From Sindora glabra (Eukaryota; Streptophyta; Magnoliopsida; Fabales; Fabaceae), in NCBI GenBank assembly GCA_020226215.1, contig CM035232.1, positions 80,688,693-80,752,692 of the forward strand: a DNA stretch of 64,000 bases, written 5' to 3'. Below are positions 24,007 to 37,914 of this stretch, in pieces. The notes beneath the pieces are model-generated. The model saw nothing but the letters and a program-made list of their open reading frames with translations, did no database searches and had not been told where the DNA came from. The translations under genes and the position numbers were made by a program. The first letter of the stretch is position 1. The number at the start of each line of letters is the position of its first letter.

Positions 24007-27000
24007 TGTAACACTCGGTAGAAATCTTATAGATTAAAATTATTAGAAATTAATTAGAGCATTATTATTTGTGCAATAATTAAAGGAAAGACCCATTGAT
24101 GTTAGTGGATAAAAAATCTATTAGTAGTCACTTTGGAAAAAAAATAGAAATTTTTTAAAAGTATTCAAAATCAAAGGTTAGAAGAAACCTAGAGTAACAA
24201 AAGGTTTTTACCTAAAAACACCCAATGAAAACCCAAAGTTATCAACATGAAGAATTTTTAGAAAAATTGGAGCATACCACATAGTTTTAGAAGGAGCCAA
24301 AATTATGCAATGTTAATAAGTGGCATAAAAAAGTAACATTTTGAAAAAGTAAAGGTTAATCTTAAGCATGGGTGAATTAATGATAAAAGGATGTAATTAT
24401 ATGAATAAACTAAGGCTGATTCTAAGAAACCAGTGTGAACACTCTTTAAATAGAAACTTAATCTCCAAGAAAAATTACTTTGCTTCCAAGAAAGAGAAGT
24501 TTGCCACTCACATCTCTAATTAAGTGAGCTTCATACTCATTAATTGTTCAAAAATTCTTGAAAGCATTGTAAAATCAAGAAAAAATATGTTTTAATAATG
24601 AGAAGTTAAAAAAATATTTTAAAAATGAATTTGTAAATTTTATTTCATTTTCTAAAGTGTTAGTTATTTTATTAATCATCATTTTAAAGGAACACATTGG
24701 TTTTAATTCAAAATTCTTTCCTAGCTTCACTAATTTAGTGTAGAATTAAATTTTGATTTGGTAAGCTTAATTTTGAAAGAAACCTATTATTTTATTATTA
24801 TATTAGAGGCATGTGGTTAATTATGAACCAAGCAACTAGCTTAATCTTGTGTTAGAAGCTACTTAAAAAGCTTCCTAGCACATGGTTAATTAATGAAATA
24901 ATATTACTTAAGATAGGAAAGAGAAAGTGAAGATTGTGGTGGAGTTTTGCTTCATATTAAGGAAAACAACATGTGGCACTACTTAGGAAGCAAGAATGCT
25001 CACTTGATGGTGATGTAATGTATCCTAAAAGTGGTTTAACATTTTACTATAAAAAAGCTTCAATCCAAGCTAATTCCTTGCATCATTTCTAAATAAAAGC
25101 CATGACTTTGGAGAGAGAAAGAGTAAGAGTTTTGTTTTGTTATTTTCCCATTTTTACTATCTTAAAATGTTCTTTGATTTTCGTTATTGGTTTTTTAAGA
25201 AATTTTTTTTTAGATCCTTCCAAGTCAAGGTAAAATTATCTTTTCTTATTTATTCAAATCTTTTCTCAAGATTCTTTGAAAAATTCATTCACTAATGTTG
25301 TTTTGTTTTTTTAGAAAAATGAAACTTGAGTTTACAAGTGCTTAACTAAGAGAAAAAACTTCAAGAAAAGTGATGTGAAGCCTCACCTTTCCTCCTTTAG
25401 GTTTTCTTTTAGAAAGTTTTAATGTATGAGCTATATATATTTATATATTATTCTTACTTAGTGGTGAGTTGTGGAACTTAATCTCATATTGGAATTTAAT
25501 TCTTTAAAATCTTAGTTTTGAACCTAAAAAGGAGTTTTTTTAGAACAATATATGAAGGTGTTTTGGAAAATCAAATGATTTGGATTTTGAAAGGAAAAGT
25601 TTTGATTACCTATTTTAGAAAAAAAAAGGATGAAAAAGTGATTTGAATGGATTTGATGGCTAATATGGAAAACCGTGATTTTGGAACTATCATATGTTGG
25701 TACTTTTGAAACTAAAAAGTATGGGTTTTGAAAAGGAAAGTTTAATTTCTTATTTAAAAAAAATTGAAGTAGTGATTTGAATGATTTTGATGGAAATTAT
25801 GATTTTAGGAACTCTTTTGCGTTAGATATTTTGAAACAAAATTATGATTTTAGGAACTTTTCTATGTTGGATATTTTTAAACAAAAAGAATAAGATACTT
25901 TGAAAAAGATGATCTAAAAAGTTACTTGAGAGAGATATTGAAGAGTATTTAAGAATATTCTTGAAAAAGAAAGCAAAGAGATTTTGAAAAAAATTAGAAG
26001 ATATTCTTGAAAAATAACCTTTAAAAGGATTATTCTGTGTTGAACCTAATATGGTTATCTACCCATGTTTATGTGTGAATGCAAAAATAGAAATAATATG
26101 GAGTGTGGGAGCTCCATTTAACCTCATGAGTTTCTTAAAGAAATTGTGAGACATCATATAATTTTGTGAAAAAAATTACTTCTAGACTAACGAATTGTTG
26201 AAGAATAAATAGGTGATTTGTACAATTAATTTAGAACAATTAGATGTTAGAAATCATGTAATATGAGTACGATTTTAGGCTAGAAATTAATTTAGAACGA
26301 TTAGATGTTGGAAATCATGTAATATAAGATACAATTTTATGCTAGAAAATTATGAGCTATATTTAAAACTTGGCAAATAAACTTTTTTTTTTATAAGTAC
26401 AAGTAAGAATTTTACATGGAATGAATAAGTATTGGATATAGCATTTAATAATAATTAAAGTGTGAAAGATGAAAGATGGTATTCACAGTTTTTATACTGG
26501 AGAAAAGCTATGAGCCTTTCTTGCTTTTTGTAGAAAATTTTGATTTGTAATAGCATGAAACTTGTATGATTGAATATGAATAAGAGTTAGATTGGAAGCA
26601 AAATGACTGTCAAATAAAGCAACATCATTCATGGTTTTTCTGCAGTAAAACATGAGCAAATATGCTTATTTGAAGCATGAAACAATTATGGTTTAGCTTC
26701 TAATATTATAAAGTTGAAAATGGATGAAATTATGAGACCATGTGCAAAAGAGTTTAACTAAAAACTCTTAAAGATTTTTGAGAATTCTATGAATATAGAA
26801 AAGTTAATGAACTCTAAATGATTAACTTATGAATGATGAAATATGAATGAGAAAGAGATAATGAACTCTTGAATATTTGTGATGTAACATGAATGAGAAA
26901 TATGAATATGTGTGAATGATGAAATAATCACTACAAAGGTGACAACTTATTATGATATTGAACTACTCTCTTATGAGCTTTTTATTATGTATATTAATAA

Positions 27001-27830
27001 AATTATCCATTCCTTATGTGATAACTACGACATGGAAGGTATTTTGAATCCATGATATCAAAACCTATAATGAAAAATCTAATATAAATTGTTTGAAGGT
27101 TGCAAAGTCTATCTTTATTAATAAAAGTGTTAGAAGATTGTGAGTTTATATTCACTAAAATGTAAATGTACCAAAGCTTAAAAAACCGTCTCCACTAAAA
27201 TGATTTATATGAAATAATGTTGAAAGTTTGAAAAGCTATCTTCACTATACTTAAATGTGTTGTGAAGAGTGAAAGGAGTTGGCTTTAGGCCTTATATTCT
27301 TGTGTTAAGGAATGATGTATGGTAATTAGGGAGGGATAAGGTTGGGACAAGTGAGATAAAGTTGACTGAGAGTCACAATGAGGTAACTCTACATGCCTTA
27401 TGCCATTATTTTATGGTGTTCCTAGTAGTGCTAATCAATTATATGTTTGTAAATACAATCTAATCATTTGTTTGTAAGTACAAAAAAATAATTACTAAAT
27501 TGATCTCATAAGATTATGAAAATATTTTTAATGTATATTTTTAAAACCTATTAGAATATAAGATAGGAAGCCATTCATTGAGTATTATTATTCATACTTT
27601 GTTTATTGATATTTTTTATATACTCAATCGCATAATAGGACCTATTTCATTAATTAAATATTAGTGAAAGATAATAAATTAGTTGTTACTCTAGTAGGAA
27701 AAACTTTAGTAATTACTCAATTTATTCATACTTATCCTATTTATGTGAATGATTAAATTATGCATGTTAGTTTGATTCTTTTTAGAAATGGTAATCTATA
27801 AGGTCATCGTAGGAAGGGATTGATTATTGA
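24007..27830 (+). repeat. 5' LTR (family C) of a Ty3/gypsy element, 3' end lost
   Basis: Starts TGTAACACTCGG at 24007, the TGTAACACC-type start of many plant Ty3/gypsy LTRs. Further landmarks shared with other LTRs of the window: a transcribed leader with AAG|GTAAAA near 25227, a GGGATAAGGTTGGGACAAG motif near 27342, and CATTGAGTATTATTATTCATAC near 27575. The expected end and PBS are missing: the LTR passes straight into pol sequence near 27830, so a deletion removed the LTR end, PBS, gag and protease. Confidence 0.6.
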
Positions 27831-29012
27831 AATATCGTGATTAAATGGATTTTTTTAACAAAATAGCCACTCTTGTTGTAAAAGGAGCCTCCTTTTTTAT
27901 ATTTTAGAGGGAAAATAACTTTAGAATTATTGGAATTATCTTCAGTATCAATGCTTAGAAACTTATTAAAAATGGATGCTTTACTTACCTTGCAATGATA
28001 TAAGATTTGAATCAATTTTCCTTTAATATTAGCATTGTCCTTATTATGTAAGAATTCCCAAAAGAGTTGCAAGGTTTGCCTTTAGATTGTGAAATTGAAT
28101 TTAATATTGATGTTGCTTTAAGGACTGATCTAATCTCTATCCTTCCATATTGAATGTCTTCAATAGAATTGAAGGAACTCAAGCAGCAATTGAAGGATTT
28201 AATTAATAAAAGGTTCATCCACACAATTTTGATTTATAAGGAACACCTGTATTGTTTGTTAAAAAAAAGATTAAACTTTATGTCTCTATATTGACTACTA
28301 TCAATTAAATAAGGTGATAATAAAAAATAAATACCCTTTAACTCAAATTAACAATAAGTTTAACCAAGTGCAAGGTGTAAAATGTTCCTCCAAAATTAAT
28401 TTGTGATCTAATCATAATTAGTTGAAAATCTAAAATGGAAGATATTCTTAAAATAGCCTTTAGAATTCAACATAGCTTCCACAAGTTCCTTGTTATGTAT
28501 TTTGGCCTCACCAATACTCCAACAACTTTTATAGACCTTATGAATAGAATTTTCAAACCATTCTTTGACAAAATATGTGATCATTTTCATTAATGATATC
28601 TTTATTTATTTTAAGAATAAAAAAGAACATGCTTAACATTTTCGGATTATCTTGCAAACTTTCAAGAATACTAATGTAATATCTCGGGTTAATATTTAGA
28701 GTTTTATAAATTTCAATGCTTATAAATATTTATTTTATTTATTTGAATTTAAATTTCTATTCTTTTAGGTCCTAGGATATTAAAATTCTATTAATAATGA
28801 TATTTGAATTTTATTTATTTATTTAGCTGGTACTGATTTGAGGGTTGTTTGAATAATTACTATAAGAAATTTCTTAGAGGTTGAAAATAATTTTAATGAT
28901 CATGGGTGAAAGAATTTAAGAAATAAAATGTTTATATTGAATAAATTATTTTTGGACGTAGCAGAAGCTTGAAATGATTATTTTAGGTCTTTTACATTTA
29001 TTAGGCTAGTAG

Positions 29013-29014
<2 letters not shown>

Positions 29015-29066
<52 letters not shown>
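29015..29066. repeat. (AT)n microsatellite in solo LTR E
   Basis: About 26 uninterrupted AT units, some 340 bp into the LTR. The related fragment at 38550 has a short AT run at the same offset. Confidence 0.95.
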
Positions 29067-29069
<3 letters not shown>

Positions 29070-31035
29070 AGTGGAAAATTAAAGATAATTAAGTTGAGAA
29101 ATTGAATAAAGTCAATTTTATGAAAATGAGTTTTTTTTTAATAAATCAATGGCTAGATTGTTCTCAATTTGAAATGAAAGGTTAAGAATTCATCTTGGAG
29201 ATGAGCTTACATATGCTGAGAAGTGTTGTTGTAAAACCTAAAGCTTTTTTTATTTTTTCCCTCCCACCAATATTCTTGTCCTCTCTCTCATTTCTGCTAA
29301 CTCTTTCTCTTTCTTCTTCTTTTTCTTCTTCATAGCTAGCCTCTCTCTCTCTCTTTGTTCTTTTTTCTCTCCCTTTTATCTCTAATGTCTGCTTTAGGTG
29401 CCACTATTTCTCTTGACATTGTGCAACCAAGATTCCATCGCCCTTTCTTTTTATCCTTGCTATGATGAATGGTGACGAAAGAAAGAGAAATTGTGGAAGG
29501 AAGTTATGTAGTAGATTGGAGCCATTGTCTTATGGGTACAACTTAGTGATATGAAGGGGAGCCACGTGGAGCAACTCATAATAAAGGTAGCTTGTTGGAA
29601 GCATGAAGTTGCAATTTCTAGTGAACTCAATAACTTTTAATGTTGGTGAGCTGTTATCAACCTCTATGGATGACAATGAGCATGTCTATACTAAAACATT
29701 TTAATATTTATGCTGATTTAATGCTTTATCCAAGAAAAACCCATTTCTATATGTTTTAAGAAAAATGATGATATCTCTAAAATTGAGATTTTTATGTTAT
29801 AGCACTATAAAATAACATAGTTGGAATCTTTTTATATTACCAACTTTACTAGCATTGACTATTTGAAGCTAACTTAAAAAAGCTCTCATTTTTAATGATG
29901 ATATAGGCTGATGTAAGGAACCCATTTTTGTTAGTTTTGAGAAATAGGACGATATGTTAGAAAAAATGATATTTTATGCTATATGATGCCAAATTATCAT
30001 GTTAGTACTATCTATGAAGTAATATATCTTAAGATCATTAATGATTTGAAGTTAATTTAGAAAAATCTATTCTTATATAATTGGAAATATTAAATGAAGC
30101 TTATAAATATATATATGCATATATATGATTTTAGAATATGAAATACTAGAATGGCATGTGTGAACCTTCTTTATGTTATTAACTAGTTTATTCTTAATAT
30201 ACATTGATTTAAGAGACTCCTAAATATAATTTGATATTTTTATTTAAATGAGGGTAAGATATAAAGAAACAAGTGTGTACCTATATGAAACAATATGCCC
30301 CTTTTGGATTAAAAATCTAAATTTGAGGTTTGATGGTTTTATTAGAATAGAGTTAAGAATGTATGAAAGTAAGTGTATGGAATTATTGAATAATTTGATT
30401 AAAGTATTATTATGGTGTAAAGTTAGAAATATTAAGGAGTGGGCATTCTATTTTAGGAAGTGACAAGATTAGAATAAACATAATGGCATACTTTGATTTT
30501 ATAAGTTAACTATAAAGAATAAAAAGAAGTTGATGAATTATAATATTAAAATATTATGATTTAGATAAACAGATATAATATATGGGAATAACATAAGTAA
30601 TGTTTTGTGTTTATAATTTATTATTGTAATTTATAATTAGGAACAAAGGAAAAAAGTGAAAATAAACTACTTTGAGTTTCTATAAGGGATACACACCACC
30701 AAGTGAGTAGATATCCCGCCTTAAATTTTAACAATATATTTGCGAATGAAAATATACCACAAAATTGATCTTATTGTCATGTGTGAATAATTCAAAAATG
30801 ATAATTTTGATGAATTAGTAATTATTTGTTTAAGGGAATGTTGTTTGAATAGGCTTATGAAACATGGTGATGAAACTACTAACTTTTGATTGAATTGCAC
30901 TTGCAATGCAATGCTAAATTATATTTGTATTATGATTGGAATTATATTGTTACTTGTATGTTGGATATTGTAGTATGATTTATATCGGAATGTAAATAAA
31001 TGTTGTTGCCATGTAAAAGGACATGGTAATGCTGT

Positions 31036-31044
<9 letters not shown>

Positions 31045-31090
<46 letters not shown>
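31045..31090. repeat. Second (AT)n microsatellite in solo LTR E
   Basis: About 23 AT units in the 3' half of the LTR. Confidence 0.95.
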
Positions 31091-31093
<3 letters not shown>

Positions 31094-34000
31094 GTCATGG
31101 GCATTAATTTGCTTTGTGATGATAAAAGTTACTCGCATAGAAATTATGATTGGCAGAGCTAAGCTCTAGTGAATTTATTATATTGTGAATTATGCTAAGA
31201 GTGGTATTTGAAATAAAAAAATATAATGATGTGGAAGTCAGATGCAAAATTCCTAGTAGATAGTTTAAAAGGAATATAAGATTGACTTAGAAATAAAAAA
31301 GGTGAATGTGATGAGATGTGATATTAAAACTATGTTTATGATTGGATACTACCATCTGATGTGATTATGATGATTTGTTTGTATTTAAGCCTTAATGATT
31401 ATTTATGATTGTGATGCCTATCCAGAATGGGTAATGTGTGATATGAAATGATGTTGTGTTATGTACTAGTGAATAATTAAGATTACTATGATTTATGATG
31501 TGAAATATAAAGTCAAAGTTATGTGTAGATGAACATTCAACTTAAGGCTTGGTTTTTATATGTTAAAAATCTAGCAAATGGGTTCCATTATTTTCTAACT
31601 TAGTACATGATTCGCTCATGATTACTATGTATATATATAATTAATCTCTTATGAAGTAGTGGTTGATATATGCTCACTGAGTTCTCACAACTCGCTTCAT
31701 TTTATTTTCAACATTTCAAGTTAAGGTAATTGCCTTCAAGCCTTTTTGCATCTATAGAGACTCAAGACCACCTTGATAAAGGATTTGACAGTTGGGATTA
31801 GGATTAACATTTGAAATAAAAATGTTGTTGATCTATCAATTGATATGTTGAATTATTTATCTATGTATAAATTTGAAATCGTAAAGTATTATGTGTATGT
31901 TTATTGCTATCATATTTGTGATAAAGATAGGTATTGCATTTTAGCATATATAACCCTTAGGAAATGTCCAAAAATAGAAGAGATTTTATCTTTTTTTTTT
32001 TGCAAAATTTAAAGTATAATTTGAGTCTCCTCGAAATAAGGATACTTCCATTAGATAGAATTAAAGAAATTAATGTTAAAGCTTATAAAAATCGAGTATC
32101 AGGATATATGTTAGTCATGATCAAGATTAGATCGTGACAATTAATTTTTTTTGGCTAAACAAATGTGAATTCTAGTTATCTATTGTAAAGTTTTTGGGAC
32201 GTGTGATATCCTAGGATGACATCCTAAAAAAATTGAGGCCATCCAAACTTAACTAAGGCAAATTACCATATCCAAAATCTAAAGTTTTCATGGAATGACT
32301 AACCATTATTGCTGGTTAATGAAAGATTTCTCCAAATAGCTTCTTTGTTAACCAAGTTTACTCAAAAAGGAGTTAAGTTCAGATGGTTTAATAAATGTGA
32401 ATTTAGCTTCTAACATTTGAAAACTTGTTTGATCTTGGCCTTAGTTTTGGCTTTTTCTTCAGCTTCTAGTAGCTTTGTTATGTATTTTGACACATCATGA
32501 GTTGGTTTGGGATGTGTACATGTATATAAGCAAAATGGGAAAGTTATCACTTACACATCTTGTCAATTGAAGAAACATATTTGAATTACCTAAGCCATGA
32601 TCTTGAAATGGTCGTAGCGGTATTTGCATTGAAGATATGGTGACATTATGTATATGGTAAAACTTACAAAATATAAACTGACCACAAAATTTTGAAATAT
32701 ATATTTAATTAGATGAATTTGGATCTAAGGTAATGAAGATGGATAGAACTTGTAAAAGATTATGATTGCACACTCCATTATTATCCAAGAAAGGCTAATG
32801 TTATAACTAATGCATTAAGTCGAAAATCATCAAGTGTGCTAACTAGGATTCAAGTAGAAGATCAATGGTGATAGTTGCTTAGGTTATGGTTCAATCAACA
32901 TTAATTGAAAGAATTAAAGAATCTAGAAGCAAGATCCATGATATTAGGCTTTGAATGAAGAAACTCTATAGGATTAGAATGGTGATTTAATTGTTAATAA
33001 GTAAGAAGTAATCAAATTTTAAAGTTGGCTTTAGTTCCAACATATGAATAGAATGGATTGTTGTATAAGGCTTATAGTTCATCCTATACTATGCATTTAA
33101 GCATTGCAAAGATGTATCATGACTTGTAACAAAACTTCTAGTGGAAGGGTTTGAAAAAAGATGTGCTAGATTCCTGTTAAAATGCCTTACCTACTAATAA
33201 GTTAAAGCCTAACTTCAAAAGCCCACTAATTTACACCAACCACTTCCTATTCTTACATGGAAATGGAAAAGTATAACTATGGATTTTTCTAATCAATCTT
33301 TTTTTATCTCAAAAAGAATTTGCTTCTATTTGAGTAATTATTAATATACTCATGCACACTACCCATTTCCTTCATATTTAAATTAGCTACATTATAGCTT
33401 AATATGCCTAACTTTACCTTGATAGAATTATTGCTTTGCATGATGTTCCTTTTACCATCATTTATGATCAATAAACCTAATTTATTGATTTTTAGCAAAC
33501 CTTTCAACAAGCTTTCGAGGCACAATTACACTTTAATACTACTTTTCATCCCTAAATTGATTGTCAATCTAAATGTATGATTCAAATCCTAGAAGATATG
33601 TTGCATGCTTGTATCTTTAAGTTTAAAAGTGGTTAGGATAAATACCTACCATTGATTAAATTTGCTTACAACAATAGTTATCAATCTACTATTAAAATGG
33701 CATTTTATGAAGCTTTATATGGTAGAAGGTGTATATAGTTTGTGGGATGGTTTGAATTAGGAGAAGCTAAACTTCACAATCCTAATCTTGTCACCAATGG
33801 TTTGGAAAAAGGCAAAAATCATTCAAGATCGATTGAAGATATTTTAAGATCACCACAAATCTTATACAGATAGAAAGAGAAAATAATTAAAAGTTTTTTC
33901 CTATGAAAGGTGTTATATTATTTAATAGAAAAGGAAAACTGACTTTATAGTTCATCGATCCTTTTCCAATCATTTAACATGTTTGAATTGTAGTTTATTG

Positions 34001-34364
34001 GTTATGTTTAATAAATGAATTACACATCATCCATCTAGTTTTTCATATATTAATATGCTGCAAGTACATTCGTAATTCATCTCATGTTATCTAATATGAG
34101 ACCTTTTAATTGAATTCAAAGCTTTCTTATGAGAAATGACTAGTAGAAAATTTAGATTATCAAATATGTAAACTTAAATCCAAGAATATACCTTCAGTGA
34201 AAGTTTATTAGGAAAGGTATGGAATGGAAGAAGCAACTTGAGAATCAAAAGTAAAAATGCGACAAATTTATCCTTATCTTTTCAATAGGATTAAATTTAG
34301 TTAAACTATCTTTTAGGCATTTAATTTTCAAGAACTTATGGATGAATTCTTTATGGGGAAATTT

Positions 34365-35860
34365 TTTCACACCTTTAGTATTTTATAGGATTTTTTAAAA
34401 TTATTTAATTAGCAATTACATGATTATTCTAATAATTGGAATTATTGTGGATAGATTTACAACATGCTTAAATTAAAGAAAATAAAATTTTTATATTGAA
34501 ATAGCTATAATTAAAATAACTAAAAGTTTATTTAAATTTAGAATTAAGTAAGAGTATATGGAGGAGATCTAGGGAATTGATTGCTAATTATGCCCTTAAA
34601 AATATTATAAATGACCAAAAAGCCCTTTTTGAATATTAAAACCCAACAACAGCATCATCTTTCCTATTTTTCTCTCGTTAACACCAACAACCCTCCTTCT
34701 TCTATACATTCTCCATTATCAACTTTATTTATTATAGAATTCCATCAACAAGTCTCAAGGAAAATTAATATAGACGTTATATTTCATCATTCATTTAAGG
34801 TAATACCTCACTCATCTTAGTTTTCAGTTAGAGTTTTTAGGATTTGATGATAAGAGTAGGAGTTAGGGTAAAATGTTAATTTTTTTAAAATTTAATATGT
34901 TTTAGGCAAGAAAACACTCTTTAAGACTTCACATATCTCTTCCTTACCCTTTTCAAGCATTAGGTAAGTATATAACCTACTTAGAAAAATTGTGTAAGAG
35001 TTATGCTATTAATTTGATTTATGTGATCATTAAAGGTAAAATGGTAAGCTTAAATTTTGTATTTTATTATTAAATTGTATGGATTATTTTTATGAAATGT
35101 TAATGAATTGGAGATGTGTTATTGCTAAGCTAGAAATTGTTATATGGAAATATGAACTTGGTTTATGATTTAGTGGCTGGAAAGTCTAGAAAATTATAGG
35201 ATTTTTTTGAAAATTTCTAGAAAGTAATTGAGTATGGCACTCAATTATGGCATTGGAAAGCATTATATTCGAGTATCCTACTTGATTACTCGAGTAAAAT
35301 GCCATATCTACTTGTGTATATTTGAGTATAGTACTCAAATATGGCTTCAATGAAGTTCACCTACTCAAATGGTAAAACTCCCTTAGCTCTTGAGTTACTA
35401 ACATTCAAATATGGTACTCAAATATAAGCTCTATTATAGGAGCCTTATATTCAAGAACCATACTCGAATACTTTTGGCTTTTCATCTTTCCTAATTTATA
35501 AGCACTTCTAACTAAATCTTTGTGGTACCAAATCAATGTTATGCTATGAAATTGCTATGAGATAATATGCACTTTAAATTAAATATATGATTCATTATGT
35601 GTATGGAATTATGAGAATTACATGGAATGGATAATTAGCACGAAATGGTTGATAAATTATATTAATGAAATGATGAGATAAGATAGGGAGATATGCATAT
35701 GATGTTGTAATATTAGTGTTGGATTTGGGAAACTATTTATGAGAGAATAAGGTAGACCCTAGAAGGATAAAGATGACATTTATAAGGAGATAAGGATGAC
35801 TTAGGAGGTATAAGGTAGTTTATCTATTTAATTATTTAATTGATATTTTATGATATGGTA
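34365..35860 (+). repeat. LTR A-1 (partial 3' LTR after the gypsy pol)
   Basis: Follows the pol C-terminus and a purine-rich TATGGGGAAA. Starts TTTCACACC (34365), one base off TGTCACACC at the start of solo LTR D. Contains a leader with AAG|GTAATA at 34797, a cluster of TACTCAAAT/ATTTGAGTA palindromes (35226-35475) and the AAGGTAGACCCTAGAAGGAT motif near 35750, all at the same offsets as in D. It then merges into LTR A-2 near 35860 and lacks its own 3' end. Confidence 0.65.
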
Positions 35861-37894
35861 ATCTATGTGGTCAATGCTAATTATTTATTAAATTAGTGTG
35901 CTAATTTTATAAAATAAGATAAATGGATTAATTGAGGAAATTGGAAAGATAATTTTTCTTTTCCATTTTACCTTTATAGATAACTTCATTTTTTAAACCA
36001 AAGAAAGCCTTTCATCCTTTTCTTTTCACTCTCCTTTACTCTTAAGATTAAGAGATTAATCCTCCTTTCATCTCCTTCATTATTACTAAGCAATCAAGTT
36101 AAGAAATCCTAACTTTTTCCACTTTTAAAGATTTCCTTATTAGATTCCCTTTTTCTCATAAGAATTTATTGAAGATTTAGTTAAGGAAGAACTTAGAAAA
36201 TTTTATACCCTAGCTTAAGATTTCTTTTCCTTTATGTGTACTTGCCCAATCTATCAACCAATCCCATTCTAAACTTTCCTCCTTCAATTTGTGAGAAGCA
36301 TTTTACCTAAACTTCAATTGTTATTCATTATTTAATTTCAATTTGGCTTATTTGGGTTTTTAGAGGAATTTGGGTGAAATTTATTATAAGATTTAAAACT
36401 ATAGTTTTATTAATAGATCATTTTACATTGAAATATTTATTATAAATTGTTTAGTTGTATAATTTCATATTAAGAATTAGATTTGGGGCTAAAGTATGGT
36501 GAGTTAATAATGCTTACACAGAAAAATATGCAAAATTTCTTAATATGCTCGAGTATATAATTGATTATATCCAAAAAGTTGCTCTTTGGAATTATATAAT
36601 TGATTATATTCTAATATTTTGCTTTTAGGACCTTTATAATTGATTATCTAATTAATTATGTGTGAAAGAGTTGCTACTTCAATCTATATAACTAACTATA
36701 TAATTGATTATAAATTATTACTTCCATAAAATTTATATATTTCATTGAATTTAAATGTATTATACTTCTTTATACGTATAATAAAAGAATGCATAATCTT
36801 GATGTAAATAATTAGGAAAGAAATGACAAGGTAAATATGGCTATAGGTATGAAGTGAATGTATATAAGATTCAATCTTCTTATGCTATATGAATCTAAGT
36901 TATATTTGGATTGATAAGCCATTTATAGCCTTTATTTTTATATTAATGCTTATGTTATAGTTGTGAAATTAAAGTGCTAGATGAGGCACTTGCTATTATC
37001 TTGATAATTATATTATTGATGAGATTAAAGATGTTAAAGGTAATGATATATATTATGCCTTTATGCACTAGATCCATATACTCCATTGTGAGGGGATAAA
37101 ATTGATCTTCATGGGACAAGGTTAGGGTTATAAGGGATAGGGCTGAAAGAGTTAAAAGAAGGTTTACTAAATTGTTATGTTTAAGATTATTCTGGTTGCT
37201 TGAATATTTTTGTAATTGTTCGTGGAATTATGGATATAACCAATAGCCTTTGGAAAGAAATTTAAACCTCTACTATTATCTTGGTATTTGATTATAGAGA
37301 TTCTTATTGAGAATATGTAAACATGTACTTGGCATCCCTAAAAGACTTAAAGGTAAAGTTGAGTTCATTCTATGAAATGTTGACTTGTTCCCTTATTGCG
37401 GTATGAAAATCTTCTCCCTTTTTTAGATAAGATGTTAGTTTAGTTTCCTCTATAGCATAAATAATGAATTTTTGAAATTTAAAAATCTAAATTATGTATT
37501 TTTAATTAGAATGACTACTTTCTAAGTTTCAAGAAAACTCATTATCTTTTTATCTCTTCCCTTTTATGGGGTACTATCCTTCTATAAGTACTTAGTGTTA
37601 CTTAGTCTAGATGAAATTAGATCCTTATAAAGAAGCATATGGCATGTAGGTAAGTGATGAGGCAGTTGGACTAGGTATCATGTTGATTGCATAATGTTAA
37701 GTTTAAATTCCTTATGAATATAAGAAAATGCTTAAAGGTTAGTAACTAAAGTGCATATAAATTACGTTTCAAAACCTTCTCATCTAAGCATGGTGTCATT
37801 ATATGAAAGGTACATACTTGTGCATAGGTAAGGCTTGTAGGTTATTTTAGTGGCAACTTCATGTGTCGATCCTGATCCAAGTCAATTCATAATA
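35861..37894 (+). repeat. LTR A-2 (5' LTR of a second element, start truncated)
   Basis: Closely similar to LTR B along its length: GATAA.AGGATTAATT, TTTCTTTTCCATTTTA, CTCTTAAGA.TAAGAG, AGCAATCAAG, then TTGAGTTCATTCTATG and the end GTCAATTCATAATA. Followed after four bases by a tRNA primer-binding site, so it is a 5' LTR on the plus strand. Compared with B its first part is missing at the A-1 join. Contains TATAATTGATTATAT-type palindromes (36541-36720). Confidence 0.7.
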
Positions 37895-37898
37895 AATG

Positions 37899-37914
37899 TG
37901 GTATTAAAGCATGG
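37899..37914 (+). other. Primer-binding site (initiator Met tRNA type)
   Basis: TGGTATTAAAGCATGG compares with the plant PBS TGGTATCAGAGC complementary to the 3' end of initiator Met tRNA. It lies four bases past the end of LTR A-2, the correct position. Confidence 0.7.

Larger units (their letters stand above)
28675..32139 (+). mobile_element. Solo LTR (family E, 3465 bp) inserted in the gypsy RT
   Basis: Starts TGTAATATCTCGGG and ends GATCGTGACA, with TG...CA ends. It splits the RT exactly between QTFKNTN and the NKCEF segment. Flanks ACTAA (28670-28674) and ATTAA (32140-32144) look like a 5-bp target duplication with one change. No internal coding region remains, as expected after LTR-LTR recombination. 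Holds a CT-rich leader (about 29270-29390), two long (AT)n runs and a TGCTCACTGAGTTCTCAC motif near 31673 shared with other LTRs. Related to the fragment at 38550. Confidence 0.75.
27840..34290 (+). pseudogene. Ty3/gypsy pol (Del/Tekay type), RT split by a solo LTR
   Basis: Plus-strand pol blocks in normal order. RT: FPKELQGLPLDCEIEFNIDV at about 28050, ELKELKQQLKDLINKRFI, FGLTNTPTTFIDLMNRIF at about 28500, NDIFIYFKNKKEHA at about 28590; after the inserted LTR it resumes at 32145 with NKCEF, VKFLGRVIS and SFHGM. RNase H: HDLEMVVAVFALKIW, TDHKILKY, KANVITNALSRKSS (about 32590-32850). Integrase: a C..C piece near 33175-33200, VPFTIIYDQ near 33450, FHP.IDCQS near 33560, ILEDMLHAC, PLIKFAYNNSYQST, EALYGRRC near 33720. 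C-terminus: SVKV...GMEEAT.ES and MRQIYPYLF (about 34190-34285), the Del/Tekay-type end. Gag and protease are absent. Many stops: a dead element. Confidence 0.85.

Noticed and set aside
28408..28590. Minus-strand ORF of 60 aa
   Set aside because: It is the shadow of the plus-strand RT segment FGLTNTPTTF.
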